From Enterococcus mundtii (GTDB taxonomy: Bacteria > Bacillota > Bacilli > Lactobacillales > Enterococcaceae): a stretch of DNA of 64,000 nucleotides. The stretch spans positions 1 through 64,000 of the forward strand of contig NZ_CP025473.1 in assembly GCF_003957375.1 (NCBI RefSeq). The letters are read 5' to 3'. This document shows positions 40,372-49,526 of this stretch, one piece after another. The position numbers and the translations under genes are program-made. The notes beneath the pieces are model-generated. The model saw nothing but the letters and a program-made list of their open reading frames with translations. It was not told the origin of the DNA and searched no databases. The first letter of the stretch is position 1, and each line of letters begins with the position of its first letter.

Positions 40372-43300
40372 ATGAAAATTAAAAAAGTCTTGATTGTGGC
40401 AAGTGTTAGTCTTCTTTGTTTTCCTTCGCTCTTTTTCTCAGTGATTTCAACGAGTATGCCTGTGTCTGCCATTGAGAATTCTGTGGAACTATCGAGAGAA
40501 TCAGAATTGATGGATCCACTGACCAGTACAACAGAAACAAAGGCGCCTATTTTTTCATTCGAAGAAAATCAAGAGCCATCTATAGCAAATAAACAGTTTC
40601 AATTAGTCGTACGTTCCAGTCAAGATGTTTCCGAATTTGTGTTGAATCTCCCAGAGGGAGTCAGTATCGTAGAAGACAAGCAATCTGCTGATAGTAAGTT
40701 CACTAATATAGAAGGAAGCCAGTGGCAAGTACGGACGAATTCTCCACAAATGATCTTTTCCATTCCACTAGTTGTAGAAAAAGCAGGAGCCTATGAGATA
40801 GCTGTCGGAGAATCAAAAATGACGCTTAACATTCAATCAGAGGAGAGCCAACAACCCAGTGAACAAGAAGTCACTTCCTCGGAAGAAAAAGAAACAGCGA
40901 AGACCGAAGAATCAACAGTCGAAGAAGAAGCGAGTGTATCAAGTGATGAAAAATCATCAACCATAGATAATTCGCAAAATGATCCAGAACAAGTAACAGA
41001 AAGCGCTCGTTCAACAAAAGAAGCGAGTGTCCAAGATGTGGCGAATTGGGAAGAGTTTATCCGTGCATTTGTAGATCCGTCAATAACAACGATTAATGTT
41101 GTTTCTGATTTCCAAACACCAGATAATCCTCGACTCAATCTAACGGATATTACAACAGGTGGAACGAGTAACCCTAATGGTGGGACAGCATTTGTCTATC
41201 TTAATGTAGCTAATATCTCTAGAAATCTAACGGTCGAAGGAAATGGTCATCAAATTGATTTTCGCGCAATCACTTTATGTTTTAACAATATTACGGCTAA
41301 TTCTTCAACTCCTTGGAATATCACGTTAAAAGATTTAGAGATATACCACGGAAACTATTATGGACCGTTGACTTTCAATGATTTGAACGTGACGAATCAA
41401 ACTGCTAGTCAAATTACTTACCATAATATTACGAACTACGGAAATCAACTGATTCATTCACCTTATAGTAGTATTAAATTTTCAGGTAAATCAAGTAGTA
41501 AACAGGTATCAGCGTATACCTCCGCTTTTGGTACGTGGCGCATCAATGCACTAGATCAAACGAATATCTATGCTTCAAATTTAACGATACTTGAAGATGC
41601 TGAGGTTGAATTAGAAACAATTAGCGCAGGTAATTTAGATTTAGGAGGAGTTGTACACCCCAATAACAACTTTAGAATGGAAAAAAATTCATCTTTAAAT
41701 GCTGTATCAAAAGGAAATGCTGGCGAAGCTGATGGCACAAGTTTACTCGTTCGAAGAGGCAGTGTTGAAATAGATGAGGGCGCAAAGCTGAACTTAGTGC
41801 CACAAAATTTAAGATCAGCAATTTCTTTACGTACTGCCAACTCATCGCTCAGAATAAAAGAAAAAGGCGTCCTTACCATCGATTCTCAAGGAACAAAGGC
41901 GAATGCTAATGGTGCCCTATATAATATTATTTGGATGGCGGCAGGAAGTAATCTACTAGTAGAAAGCGGGAGTACACTGAATATTGTTGCCACTGAAATG
42001 GCTGCCTCACCATCGAATATTTTACATGTTAATGGAAATGCAACGGTATCCATCGGCAAAGATGCTACCTTGAATATAAAAAGTGACAGTACTTCAAACG
42101 CTCAAAATTTAATGTACTTCGCTTCTACTGGTTCAACCTTTGAATTTTCTGATGCTCAAGAAGTCAATTTGGAACGAACTGGAACGATTGCCGGAACGTC
42201 AACCGCCAACGGATTGATTAATATCGCAGGAAACACTGGGTTATTAGATATCGATGTTCAATCAGTAAAACAATGGGCAAGAGGGAATTTTGAAGTGATA
42301 CCCGATCATTCATGGACACCTATCTTCAATTTGAATCTACGCTATACAGGAGTAGTTCCTCGAATTGAGACTGTTTCTTCGATTGCACAAGAAACAGCAG
42401 ATAGTTTTAAGCAATATTTCACTACGCAAAATGTCCAACGTATTTTATTTGAAAAAATACCAGATGTCGAAGTCACGATTGATCCGTTAACAGAAGATCC
42501 GAAGGAAGTGAATTCTCATACGATTACTGGAAAGGCGAATCCTAATAGTGTGATCCGCTTCTCAGGCGATCCGGCGATTCCTGCAGGCTCTATTACTTCA
42601 CCGGATATTTCTGAAAGTGAAAAGTATCATACAACGGCAGATGAGAATGGGGATTATCGCTATGAATTACCGGAAGATCGACGATTCACTGCTGGAAATA
42701 CCGTGACAGCCTATGCTTTTTTGAATGGGAAAAATGATACCGCTAGTACAATGGTAGAGGAAAAAATTGTGGTGGCACCTGTGGATCCATTAGATCCTGA
42801 AACGGAAGTTGAACCGGAGAATAAACCAGAAATCCCAGAAGATCAAGGACGTTTGAGTCTAGATTTTGTGTCCCAATTTAACTTTGAGACACAAAAAATA
42901 TCTGTTAGTGATCAAACGTATTACGCCCAACCACAACGGTTATTAAATGAAGATGGAACGGTTAACGAGACGAAAGAGCGTCCAAACTATGTGCAGATCA
43001 GTGACCGTCGTGTCGCCAATGAGCGCAATGGATGGCAATTATCAGTTACTCAGAACGGACAATTCCGTAATGAAAGCGGACATGAATTGATTGGGTCTGA
43101 AATCCAGTTATTCAATCAAGAACTAGTGACTGCACAAGGCGGGACTAAACCTGAACTACAGGAAGAACCTGTACAAAGAATCGTACCAAATACAAGGAAA
43201 GTACTCATACAAGCAAACGGAGAATCTGGTACAGGAACGTGGATCTATCGTTTTGGGGATCAACAAACGGCAGATAAAAGTGTCGGTCTCTATGTCCCTG

Positions 43301-43374
43301 GAGGGACAAATCCAGAAGCAACTAGTTATTCGACCAAGCTGACATGGGAATTAAGTGCAGTTCCTGGTAATTAA
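40372..43374 (+). CDS. Large WxL protein with a beta-helix-like adhesive region
   Basis: A 1000-residue secreted protein. Start ATG 40372 (GGAGG at 40358-40363, overlap-free with the previous stop) gives a signal peptide (about 1-38). A Ser/Glu-rich low-complexity stretch lies at about 155-220. The middle (about 225-690) has repeated short beta-turn units (LxVESGSTLNIV, VSIGKDATLNIK), like pectate-lyase-type adhesive domains. An Ig-like module (about 700-800) and the C-terminal WxL domain follow, with GWQL and TWELSAVPGN at the end. Adhesion to host or sugar is inferred. Confidence 0.85.
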   Translation: MKIKKVLIVASVSLLCFPSLFFSVISTSMPVSAIENSVELSRESELMDPLTSTTETKAPIFSFEENQEPSIANKQFQLVVRSSQDVSEFVLNLPEGVSIVEDKQSADSKFTNIEGSQWQVRTNSPQMIFSIPLVVEKAGAYEIAVGESKMTLNIQSEESQQPSEQEVTSSEEKETAKTEESTVEEEASVSSDEKSSTIDNSQNDPEQVTESARSTKEASVQDVANWEEFIRAFVDPSITTINVVSDFQTPDNPRLNLTDITTGGTSNPNGGTAFVYLNVANISRNLTVEGNGHQIDFRAITLCFNNITANSSTPWNITLKDLEIYHGNYYGPLTFNDLNVTNQTASQITYHNITNYGNQLIHSPYSSIKFSGKSSSKQVSAYTSAFGTWRINALDQTNIYASNLTILEDAEVELETISAGNLDLGGVVHPNNNFRMEKNSSLNAVSKGNAGEADGTSLLVRRGSVEIDEGAKLNLVPQNLRSAISLRTANSSLRIKEKGVLTIDSQGTKANANGALYNIIWMAAGSNLLVESGSTLNIVATEMAASPSNILHVNGNATVSIGKDATLNIKSDSTSNAQNLMYFASTGSTFEFSDAQEVNLERTGTIAGTSTANGLINIAGNTGLLDIDVQSVKQWARGNFEVIPDHSWTPIFNLNLRYTGVVPRIETVSSIAQETADSFKQYFTTQNVQRILFEKIPDVEVTIDPLTEDPKEVNSHTITGKANPNSVIRFSGDPAIPAGSITSPDISESEKYHTTADENGDYRYELPEDRRFTAGNTVTAYAFLNGKNDTASTMVEEKIVVAPVDPLDPETEVEPENKPEIPEDQGRLSLDFVSQFNFETQKISVSDQTYYAQPQRLLNEDGTVNETKERPNYVQISDRRVANERNGWQLSVTQNGQFRNESGHELIGSEIQLFNQELVTAQGGTKPELQEEPVQRIVPNTRKVLIQANGESGTGTWIYRFGDQQTADKSVGLYVPGGTNPEATSYSTKLTWELSAVPGN

Positions 43375-43406
43375 AGGAAAGAGAATCGTTCTCTTTCCTT
43401 TCTTTG
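43373..43406 (+). terminator. Terminator of the WxL operon
   Basis: AAAGGAAAGAGAA, a 3-base loop, TTCTCTTTCCTTT, then CTTTG. It overlaps the stop codon of the large WxL gene. I see nothing further in the gap to 43750. Confidence 0.75.
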
Positions 43407-43750
43407 TATAGGAGTAGATTCAGGGAAACTCGTTTTAGTTTGTTTAGAAGGTTCAAGTTTGAACTTACATAAATCATTAATATAAATCATTTTTACTTAG
43501 TAGGATAATTCATATTTAATGAATGAAATTTTGAGTAAGATACGATTATGCTCTAAAAAGAACACTTTATGAAAAAAATAGTTTATCCTTTTATATTCAT
43601 ATTATAATTTTCTTAAAGGAAGGAAATATTGTGAATAGGTTAAAAGAAACATATATCATTTAACCGCTGAAGTTTCTACTCAATAAAGATAAGATGATGA
43701 AAAAAAGTTGATAGAAAGTGATTAAATAATAGAAAGGAATTTTCTCAAAC

Positions 43751-44221
43751 ATGAATTATTTAAAAGATTATCGTTTATGGTTATGTCTTGTAGGAATCGT
43801 TGGGTTAGGATTTTTATCAAGTATTTTTAGTGGCAACCCAGAAGACTATTATTATTCTTTACAGTTACCGCCATTTGCACCGCCTAGCTGGATATTCGGA
43901 CCGATGTGGACCCTTCTATATATTATGATGGGAGGCGCGTTGTATTTAATAATCAATCTACCTTCTACAAAAATGAAAGGCAGATTATTACTCCTATTTG
44001 CGATTCAGTTTATTTGTAATTTTTTATGGACGATATTATTCTTTAATTTGAAGAATAGCTTTATTGCAGCTATTGATATCAGCTTACTTTTAGTTTTCTT
44101 AACGATTTTACTCTATCAATTGTGGATGAATAGTCGGAAAGCTATGCTATTAATGATTCCCTACTATCTATGGGTAATATTTGCTACTATATTAAATTAT
44201 TCAATTTATTTTTTGAATTAA
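43751..44221 (+). CDS. TspO/MBR family (tryptophan-rich sensory) membrane protein
   Basis: A 156-residue protein with five hydrophobic helices. It has the TspO pattern PPFAPPSWIFGPMWTLLYIMMGGALYLI near 37-64, with many Trp residues. TspO proteins bind porphyrins or cholesterol-like ligands; the role in enterococci is not known. It is a single gene with GAAAGGAA upstream. Confidence 0.85.
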   Translation: MNYLKDYRLWLCLVGIVGLGFLSSIFSGNPEDYYYSLQLPPFAPPSWIFGPMWTLLYIMMGGALYLIINLPSTKMKGRLLLLFAIQFICNFLWTILFFNLKNSFIAAIDISLLLVFLTILLYQLWMNSRKAMLLMIPYYLWVIFATILNYSIYFLN

Positions 44222-44371
44222 TTCGCAATAATTCACAGGAAATATACTAATATTAGGCTCTAAATAATAAAATTTTTTTGTTGAAATTACTAATACCACA
44301 CAGACTGAATGATCACTTCAGTCTGTGTGGTATTTTCTGTAAATATGTAAATAGTCAATTGAATTTAATTT

Positions 44372-44742
44372 TCAAGTAATTAGTTTTTTCAGACCACGAA
44401 TGGATACTGGAATAATGTCCCCGTTTTCTAAAGTAACTTCCCGTATCTTTTTATTAATCATTTGGATATTCTGGGTATTTACTACAAATAATCTATGGCA
44501 ACGAATAAAGTGATGGTTTCTATCTTCAATCCCATTCAATTCACTGTCTTTCAATTCGATATCTAAAAATAAATACTCAAAGGAGATGTATTTATTTGAA
44601 CACTTGTGAGTAAATCTTGGGAATTTGAAGTAACGAAATGGATATAGCAACCTAAGTTTTCGATCATGATTCGATTCTTGATGACAGTAGTTATCATCTC
44701 AAGTTGTTTCGGATCATCTTCACATATATATATTGGAATCAT
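44372..44742 (-). pseudogene. Broken LytTR response regulator (AgrA/FsrA type)
   Basis: The receiver start MIPIYICEDDPKQLEMI lies in one frame; the rest, from FLDIELKDSELNGIE, is in another. One T missing from the T run near 44563-44590 explains the shift. After NGIE it jumps directly into the LytTR DNA-binding part, RNHHFIRCHRLFVVN, so most of the receiver and linker is also deleted. AAAGGAG precedes the start. It pairs with the kinase remnant upstream. Confidence 0.7.
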
Positions 44743-44755
44743 TAAAAAGCTCCTT

Positions 44756-45240
44756 TTAATGTGTTTGTATATAAATTGTTTGAGAAAAACGCTGATTTTC
44801 AATTGAAGTTTCAATCAATAGATAAGGGTTCGTTTTTGCTAAATTATCCAGGATATGCAGATCCAGTCCTTCATTTTTAGGATTGCTCTTCGTAGAAAAA
44901 CCCTTTTGTTTTAATTGGTTAAGTGGAAGTTTATTGATAGTTGTATTAACTACTCGAATAACTAACGAATTTTTCTTCTTTAAAATTAACAATTCAATTT
45001 TTTTCTTTTTTGTCACAGCAGCTCCTTCTGTTGCGTTATCTAAGACAATACCAAGTATACGAACTAAATTAACCGTATGCTTGGAATCAATTTTGACTTC
45101 TGCAGGTATGGTTATCTGTAGAGAGATACCTTTCTCTATTGCTATCATTAATTTTAATGACAATAAGCTTCTTATTTCCGTTACATTTATTTTATCTAAT
45201 AAACTAAGTTCTCTATAGTTGGAATTATAGCGATTTGTAA
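44756..45240 (-). pseudogene. Remnant of an AgrC/FsrC-type histidine kinase
   Basis: Only the cytoplasmic end remains (about 160 residues): NYRELSLLDKINVTEIRSLL, the ATP-binding N-box region LGIVLDNATEGA, and a G-box-like EGLDLHILDNLAK. The membrane sensor and the phospho-His region are missing. The frame is closed by TAA upstream of about 45240. Position and order fit a lost peptide quorum-sensing system; no signal peptide gene is seen. Confidence 0.7.
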
Positions 45241-45302
45241 TTTACTACAATCCTTTCGCTATAGCAGCTAATAACACTTATAAAAACACATACAGCCACT
45301 CC

Positions 45303-45670
45303 TTAAATGGGTTTCGTATGTGTCTTTATAGTGTTAATCACTTGATATTTTAGTTGGTCAACATCCTTATCATATGTAGCAATATATACCACTAAATTTA
45401 CAGCATCTTTTTGATCAATAGCTAACAGTTGTCTATTGATTTTCAAAAAACAAAAGTAGCTAAGAAAGCAGTACGTTTATTTGCATTGTGAAAAGGATGT
45501 TTCTTTATCAATTGTATAAGTAGGATAGCTACTTTTTCATAAATCGAAGGACACACCTCTTCACCAAAAGCTGAGGCTTGAAGTTGCCCTACACACATTT
45601 CTAAAGCATTTGCGTCCTTTACACCAATCGGTTCATTAGGAGAGTATTTTTTTATTTGGATCACATTCAT
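45303..45670 (-). pseudogene. doc: Doc-type Fic toxin, frameshifted
   Basis: Doc toxins phosphorylate elongation factor Tu. The open part (45443-45670, 75 codons) contains the Fic core HPFHNANKRTA, then stops after LATFVF. One missing T in the T6 run at about 45446-45451 explains this: with it, the frame continues LKINRQLLAIDQKDAVNLVV and ends at TAA 45303, giving about 126 residues, the normal Doc size. The active-site core is intact in the truncated part. Confidence 0.75.
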
Positions 45671-45705
45671 TTTTATAATATCTTTGGCTTCCAGGTAATA
45701 AATAC

Positions 45706-45939
45706 TTATGTATCAACACGCTCTCTAAAAGTAGTATCATATTCAGTGAATGCTTGAGATATAACTACATCAATTTCATCAGATAAGGTTTGTTTTTTTA
45801 TAATTGCTGCTCGAAGTTTCTCTTCATCTAAAAAAACCGCATCTCCAGGATTTAACCCATTTTCTTTGAGAAACTCCTTTGAAATAGTTAACACTACTGA
45901 GTTCCCCGCTTCTCTGAATTTTCTTTCTTTAATTGTCAT
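45706..45939 (-). CDS. AbrB/MazE-type antitoxin
   Basis: A 77-residue protein starting MTIKERKFREAGNSVVLTIS, the beta-hairpin DNA-binding core of SpoVT/AbrB and MazE antitoxins, then an acidic tail likely to hold the toxin. I start at ATG 45939 because GGGGAG sits just upstream; a longer in-frame start at 45993 lacks one. It lies 35 bases upstream of doc in the antitoxin-first order expected for a toxin-antitoxin operon. Confidence 0.75.
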   Translation of the reverse strand: MTIKERKFREAGNSVVLTISKEFLKENGLNPGDAVFLDEEKLRAAIIKKQTLSDEIDVVISQAFTEYDTTFRERVDT

Positions 45940-46278
45940 AGTCTTCTCCCCTTTAGTATATACGCTTATTGATTTTAAACCAATCGTAGTCACTCTTATA
46001 TCTAACTCTATAGAAAGATGAGTTTTTCTTTATATTGTTATTTTCAGCTCAGTTCGCAAAGTAAGTGAAATACAAAGTCGCTTATTCCGTGAGTGGAATA
46101 TAGCTGATACGATAAGAAAATATTTCAAATTAGCGAAACAAGATGAATTAGTTTCTATTGACAGTGAAAGTAAGAAGAGTTGACAAATAAATCAAAGATA
46201 TCGTCTATACAAGATGTTGCTGTTTTAGAATAGATCTTTTCTCGTAACCATTGTTCAACTAACAAATCAAGCGCAAAA
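45940..46278. other. Gap with a short coding-like remnant
   Basis: From about 46030 to 46187 a plus-strand frame without start codon reads FSSVRKVSEIQSRLFREWN and ends ESKKS. It looks like protein-coding DNA but has no ATG or ribosome binding site; I cannot name it. The rest holds the antitoxin promoter region. Confidence 0.3.
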
Positions 46279-47217
46279 TCAATGATTTTTTGCGTTTTTT
46301 TTTCGATAATTTGACGGAGTCATTTGGGTCTCACGTTTAAAAAGGCTACTGAAATAATTCGCGTCTTCAAAACCAGCTTCCAAGGCAATATCGATGATTT
46401 TCAACTCAGTATGCAGTAACAGGTATTCGGCTTTTTTGATGCGCATTTGATTTAGATACGTAAAAAAAGTCATACGGAAATGTTTTTTAAAGAAACGACA
46501 GAAATGCTCTTTGCTATAGCCAATATGACCACTGATTGCTTCAAGAGTGATGGTGTTTTGGTAATTTTCTTCAAGGTATAGAATGATTTTTTTACAGCGA
46601 TAGGTGTTGAGTTTGTTTTTACTAGCAACTAATTTTGTAGGATTTACCTGAGCACTGCAGCGCGAAAAATGTTTGAGCAGTAAGAATAATTGTGCTTTGA
46701 TCGTCAGTTCAAAGCGAGATTCTTTCAAGGCAAATGTATCAATGATCGTGATAACAAGTTGTTGGATCTCCAAAATATCTGAGCAATCATTTGTAAAATG
46801 GATCGCTGCTTGCTCTGTTGAATGAAGCAATGGATCAAGATAAGTTTGCTGGATATGATCGGAAACACGACTTTCAACGAATGAAGCATCAAACACGATG
46901 GCAAAAAAAGCGCAGGCATTCACTTGGTGATTGCGTGCTTCATGTAGTTGATTCGCAGGAATAAACACAACCTCTCCTTCGTGAACAACGTAAGATACTC
47001 CTTCTATTTTCACTTCCATGAGTCCTTGATAGACATAAAGAATCTCTAGTTCTCGATGCCAATGGGGGTGGATCATATTTTCCTGATAGGCTGGGTGATT
47101 CGTATAGTGAACGGCAATTGGAAACAAACTATTCCCATGTTCGGTCATTTCCTTTAGCGTGGTATCAATATCTTGTTGACTAGGATTGGGGGTAAAAATA
47201 TCGTTTGGTCTAAACAT
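46279..47217 (-). CDS. AraC family regulator with cupin sensor domain
   Basis: A 312-residue regulator with an N-terminal cupin sugar-sensing domain (about 40-140, HPHWHRELEILYVYQG) and a C-terminal pair of helix-turn-helix motifs (about 210-308, ISGHIGYSKEHFCRFFKKHF and ALEAGFEDANYFSSLFKRE). The start is ATG 47217 behind GGAGG; a GTG one codon upstream is too near. It is divergent from the ABC sugar importer and is its likely activator. Confidence 0.85.
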   Translation of the reverse strand: MFRPNDIFTPNPSQQDIDTTLKEMTEHGNSLFPIAVHYTNHPAYQENMIHPHWHRELEILYVYQGLMEVKIEGVSYVVHEGEVVFIPANQLHEARNHQVNACAFFAIVFDASFVESRVSDHIQQTYLDPLLHSTEQAAIHFTNDCSDILEIQQLVITIIDTFALKESRFELTIKAQLFLLLKHFSRCSAQVNPTKLVASKNKLNTYRCKKIILYLEENYQNTITLEAISGHIGYSKEHFCRFFKKHFRMTFFTYLNQMRIKKAEYLLLHTELKIIDIALEAGFEDANYFSSLFKRETQMTPSNYRKKNAKNH

Positions 47218-47230
47218 CACATTTCCTCCA

Positions 47231-47262
47231 TTTTGATCAATATTACAAAGTATTTTGATTAA
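47231..47262 (+). promoter_or_regulatory. Direct repeats, candidate AraC-type operator
   Basis: TTTTGATCAA (47231) and TTTTGATTAA (47253) are 22 bp apart, two helical turns, and end 8 bases before the -35 of the divergent importer promoter. This is a normal geometry for an AraC-family activator. Confidence 0.5.
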
Positions 47263-47270
47263 GATAGCGA

Positions 47271-47299
47271 TTACATACCGTTGTAAATATCAATATAAT
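47271..47299 (+). promoter_or_regulatory. Promoter of the ABC importer and GH31 operon
   Basis: TTACAT (47271-47276) and perfect TATAAT (47294-47299) with a 17 bp spacer, 31 bases before the binding-protein start. Confidence 0.65.
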
Positions 47300-47330
47300 C
47301 AATTTGTGAATAAGAAGAGGAGGAATAATC

Positions 47331-48611
47331 ATGAAGAAACAAAGAGGATTTTTAATACTTGCTTTTATCATGGTGTTAGGAATTACTGGCTGCGGGACGG
47401 CACAAAGCGGGTCTTCAGATGATGGTAGTGTAACATTAGAGATTTTCAATATCAAGACAGAAACAGCCGAGCAAATGGATGTCTTAGTGGAGGCTTTCGA
47501 GAAAGACCATCCACAAATCAAGATCAACTTGACGACGGTTGGGGGAGGAACTGATGCGACGGCAGCATTACAATCGAAGTTTTCCTCAGGAGATGAACCG
47601 GATATCTTTATGTTAGGTGGATTAGCAGATACGCAGATTTGGCAACATAAACTCTATGATCTTGGGGAAACGACGTTAGCAAAACAAGCAATTGAGGGGA
47701 CATTAGAGGGGGCTACACTCGACGAGACGGTCTATGGGGTACCGATGAATATCGAAGGATATGGCTGGTTGATCAACCAGGATTTTTTTAAACAAGCTGG
47801 GATCGATAGTGGATCGATCAACTCATTTGAGGCATTTGAAGAAGCCGTTCAATTATTGGATAGTAAAAAAGATGAACTTGGGCTACAAGGCGTATTTGGT
47901 TTTAGCGGGGCAGAAACGTGGGTATCCAGTCAATATAGTTCAAATTTTCTTGCTCCGGAGTTTGAGAACAGCTTAGAAATGACCTATGAAGCACCGGAAT
48001 TAAGCGTAGATTATGCCGAGCAAATGAAAAACTACACCGACTTGGTCATTAAGTACAATGCACAACCAATGGAGGCAATGGATTACAGTACATCTGTTGA
48101 AGAATTATTTGCCAGTGAAAAAGTGGCTATCATCCATCAAGGAAATTGGATCGTACCAACATTAGATAGCTTAGATGAGACGTTCACGAAAGAAAAACTA
48201 GGGATTCTTCCTATGCAAATCGAAGCATCGGGAGAAAGCAACATCGTGGCGGGGCCAGCTTGGTATTGGGGGGTCAATAAGGATAAAGATCAAGCAGTCA
48301 TTGAGGCGTCGATCGAATTTTTAACATGGATGTATACGGATGATCAGGCGATGACAGCAATCGTCGATGAGTTTCAATTTATTCCGGCGTATACCAACTT
48401 TTCGAGCGAAACGATCAATGATCCGTTATCCAAGGAAATTTATACGTATTTAAGCAAAGGTAAAACCGTTCCATGGGTCCATAATTCCTATCCAGATGGA
48501 TTTGGACAAAATATATTTGGTGTTCAGATCCAAGCGTATGCAGCCAATCGAATCTCTTGGGAAGAATTTATTGATACTGTGCAGACCAGTTGGGGACAAG
48601 AGAGGAAGTAA
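47331..48611 (+). CDS. ABC sugar transporter, substrate-binding lipoprotein
   Basis: Membrane-tethered extracellular binding protein of a carbohydrate importer. The signal peptide ends in the lipobox GITGC, with the lipid-attached Cys at about 23. The 426-residue body has the family-1 solute-binding pattern (LEIFNIKTETAEQ, GGTDATAALQSKFSSGDEPDIFML). Strong GAGGAGGA precedes it. The substrate is probably an oligosaccharide, given the GH31 enzyme downstream. Confidence 0.9.
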   Translation: MKKQRGFLILAFIMVLGITGCGTAQSGSSDDGSVTLEIFNIKTETAEQMDVLVEAFEKDHPQIKINLTTVGGGTDATAALQSKFSSGDEPDIFMLGGLADTQIWQHKLYDLGETTLAKQAIEGTLEGATLDETVYGVPMNIEGYGWLINQDFFKQAGIDSGSINSFEAFEEAVQLLDSKKDELGLQGVFGFSGAETWVSSQYSSNFLAPEFENSLEMTYEAPELSVDYAEQMKNYTDLVIKYNAQPMEAMDYSTSVEELFASEKVAIIHQGNWIVPTLDSLDETFTKEKLGILPMQIEASGESNIVAGPAWYWGVNKDKDQAVIEASIEFLTWMYTDDQAMTAIVDEFQFIPAYTNFSSETINDPLSKEIYTYLSKGKTVPWVHNSYPDGFGQNIFGVQIQAYAANRISWEEFIDTVQTSWGQERK

Positions 48612-48659
48612 AGTGGCTAACTGCTGGTTTCTACCTAGTGAGACACAAGGAGGGTTCTC

Positions 48660-49526
48660 ATGTTAACAAATCGTACAAAAGCTTTTTGGTTGTTACTTGC
48701 ACCAGCATTACTCGCGTTAACAATCGTTTTGTTCATTCCATTACTGACAGGTAGTTATTATTCACTGACAAACTGGAATGGCAATACAGTCGGTGAATTC
48801 GTTGGATTTGAAAACTATCTTCGGGCATTGATTGATCAAGGATTTATCGACAGTTTACTATTTACCGCAAAATTTTCATTTTTTAGTGTACTATTGATCA
48901 ACGTCGTGGCTTTAGGTCTAGCGATGTTCGTGACACAAAAATTAGGTAGATGGACGATTTTTTTCCGTACGATTTTTTTCATGCCAAATCTGATTGGAGG
49001 GATCATCCTAGGATTTATTTGGCAGTTTATTTTCAATAAAGCATTTGAAAGTCTGGCCACTATGACGGGGATCGATTTTTTTGCCAGTTGGTTGAACACA
49101 CCAGAAACGGGGTTTTGGGGGCTCATTATTTTATTTGTTTGGCAAATGAGTGGTTACATGATGCTGATCTATATCTCATTTCTCAACAACATTCCAGAAG
49201 AGATTTTGGAAGCGGCAGATATAGATGGGGCAAATCCTTTGCAAGTTTTTTTCCGTATCAAATTACCAATGTTGATGCCAGCTTTCACCGTCACGTTGTT
49301 CTTGACGTTGTCCAATGCATTTAAAATCTATGATCAAAACTTAGCGCTGACACAAGGTGGCCCATTCAATTCCACACAAATGGTGGCGATGAATATCTAT
49401 AATGAAGCGTTTAGGATGCGTAAGATGGGCTATGCACAGGCGAAAGCGGTGATTTTTCTGGTTATTATCGTGATCATTTCAGTGGTTCAAATCTCACTGA
49501 CAAGAAAAAAGGAGGTCAGTGCATGA
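48660..49526 (+). CDS. ABC sugar transporter permease 1
   Basis: Membrane subunit (MalF-like) with about six helices in 288 residues. The ATPase-docking EAA loop reads EEILEAADIDGANPLQVFF. It overlaps the second permease by 4 bases. No ATP-binding subunit is encoded in this operon, so a shared MsmK-type ATPase is expected from elsewhere. Confidence 0.9.
   Translation: MLTNRTKAFWLLLAPALLALTIVLFIPLLTGSYYSLTNWNGNTVGEFVGFENYLRALIDQGFIDSLLFTAKFSFFSVLLINVVALGLAMFVTQKLGRWTIFFRTIFFMPNLIGGIILGFIWQFIFNKAFESLATMTGIDFFASWLNTPETGFWGLIILFVWQMSGYMMLIYISFLNNIPEEILEAADIDGANPLQVFFRIKLPMLMPAFTVTLFLTLSNAFKIYDQNLALTQGGPFNSTQMVAMNIYNEAFRMRKMGYAQAKAVIFLVIIVIISVVQISLTRKKEVSA

Noticed and set aside
46030-46187. Plus-strand frame ending ESKKS
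   Set aside because: It has no start codon or ribosome binding site; noted only as a remnant.
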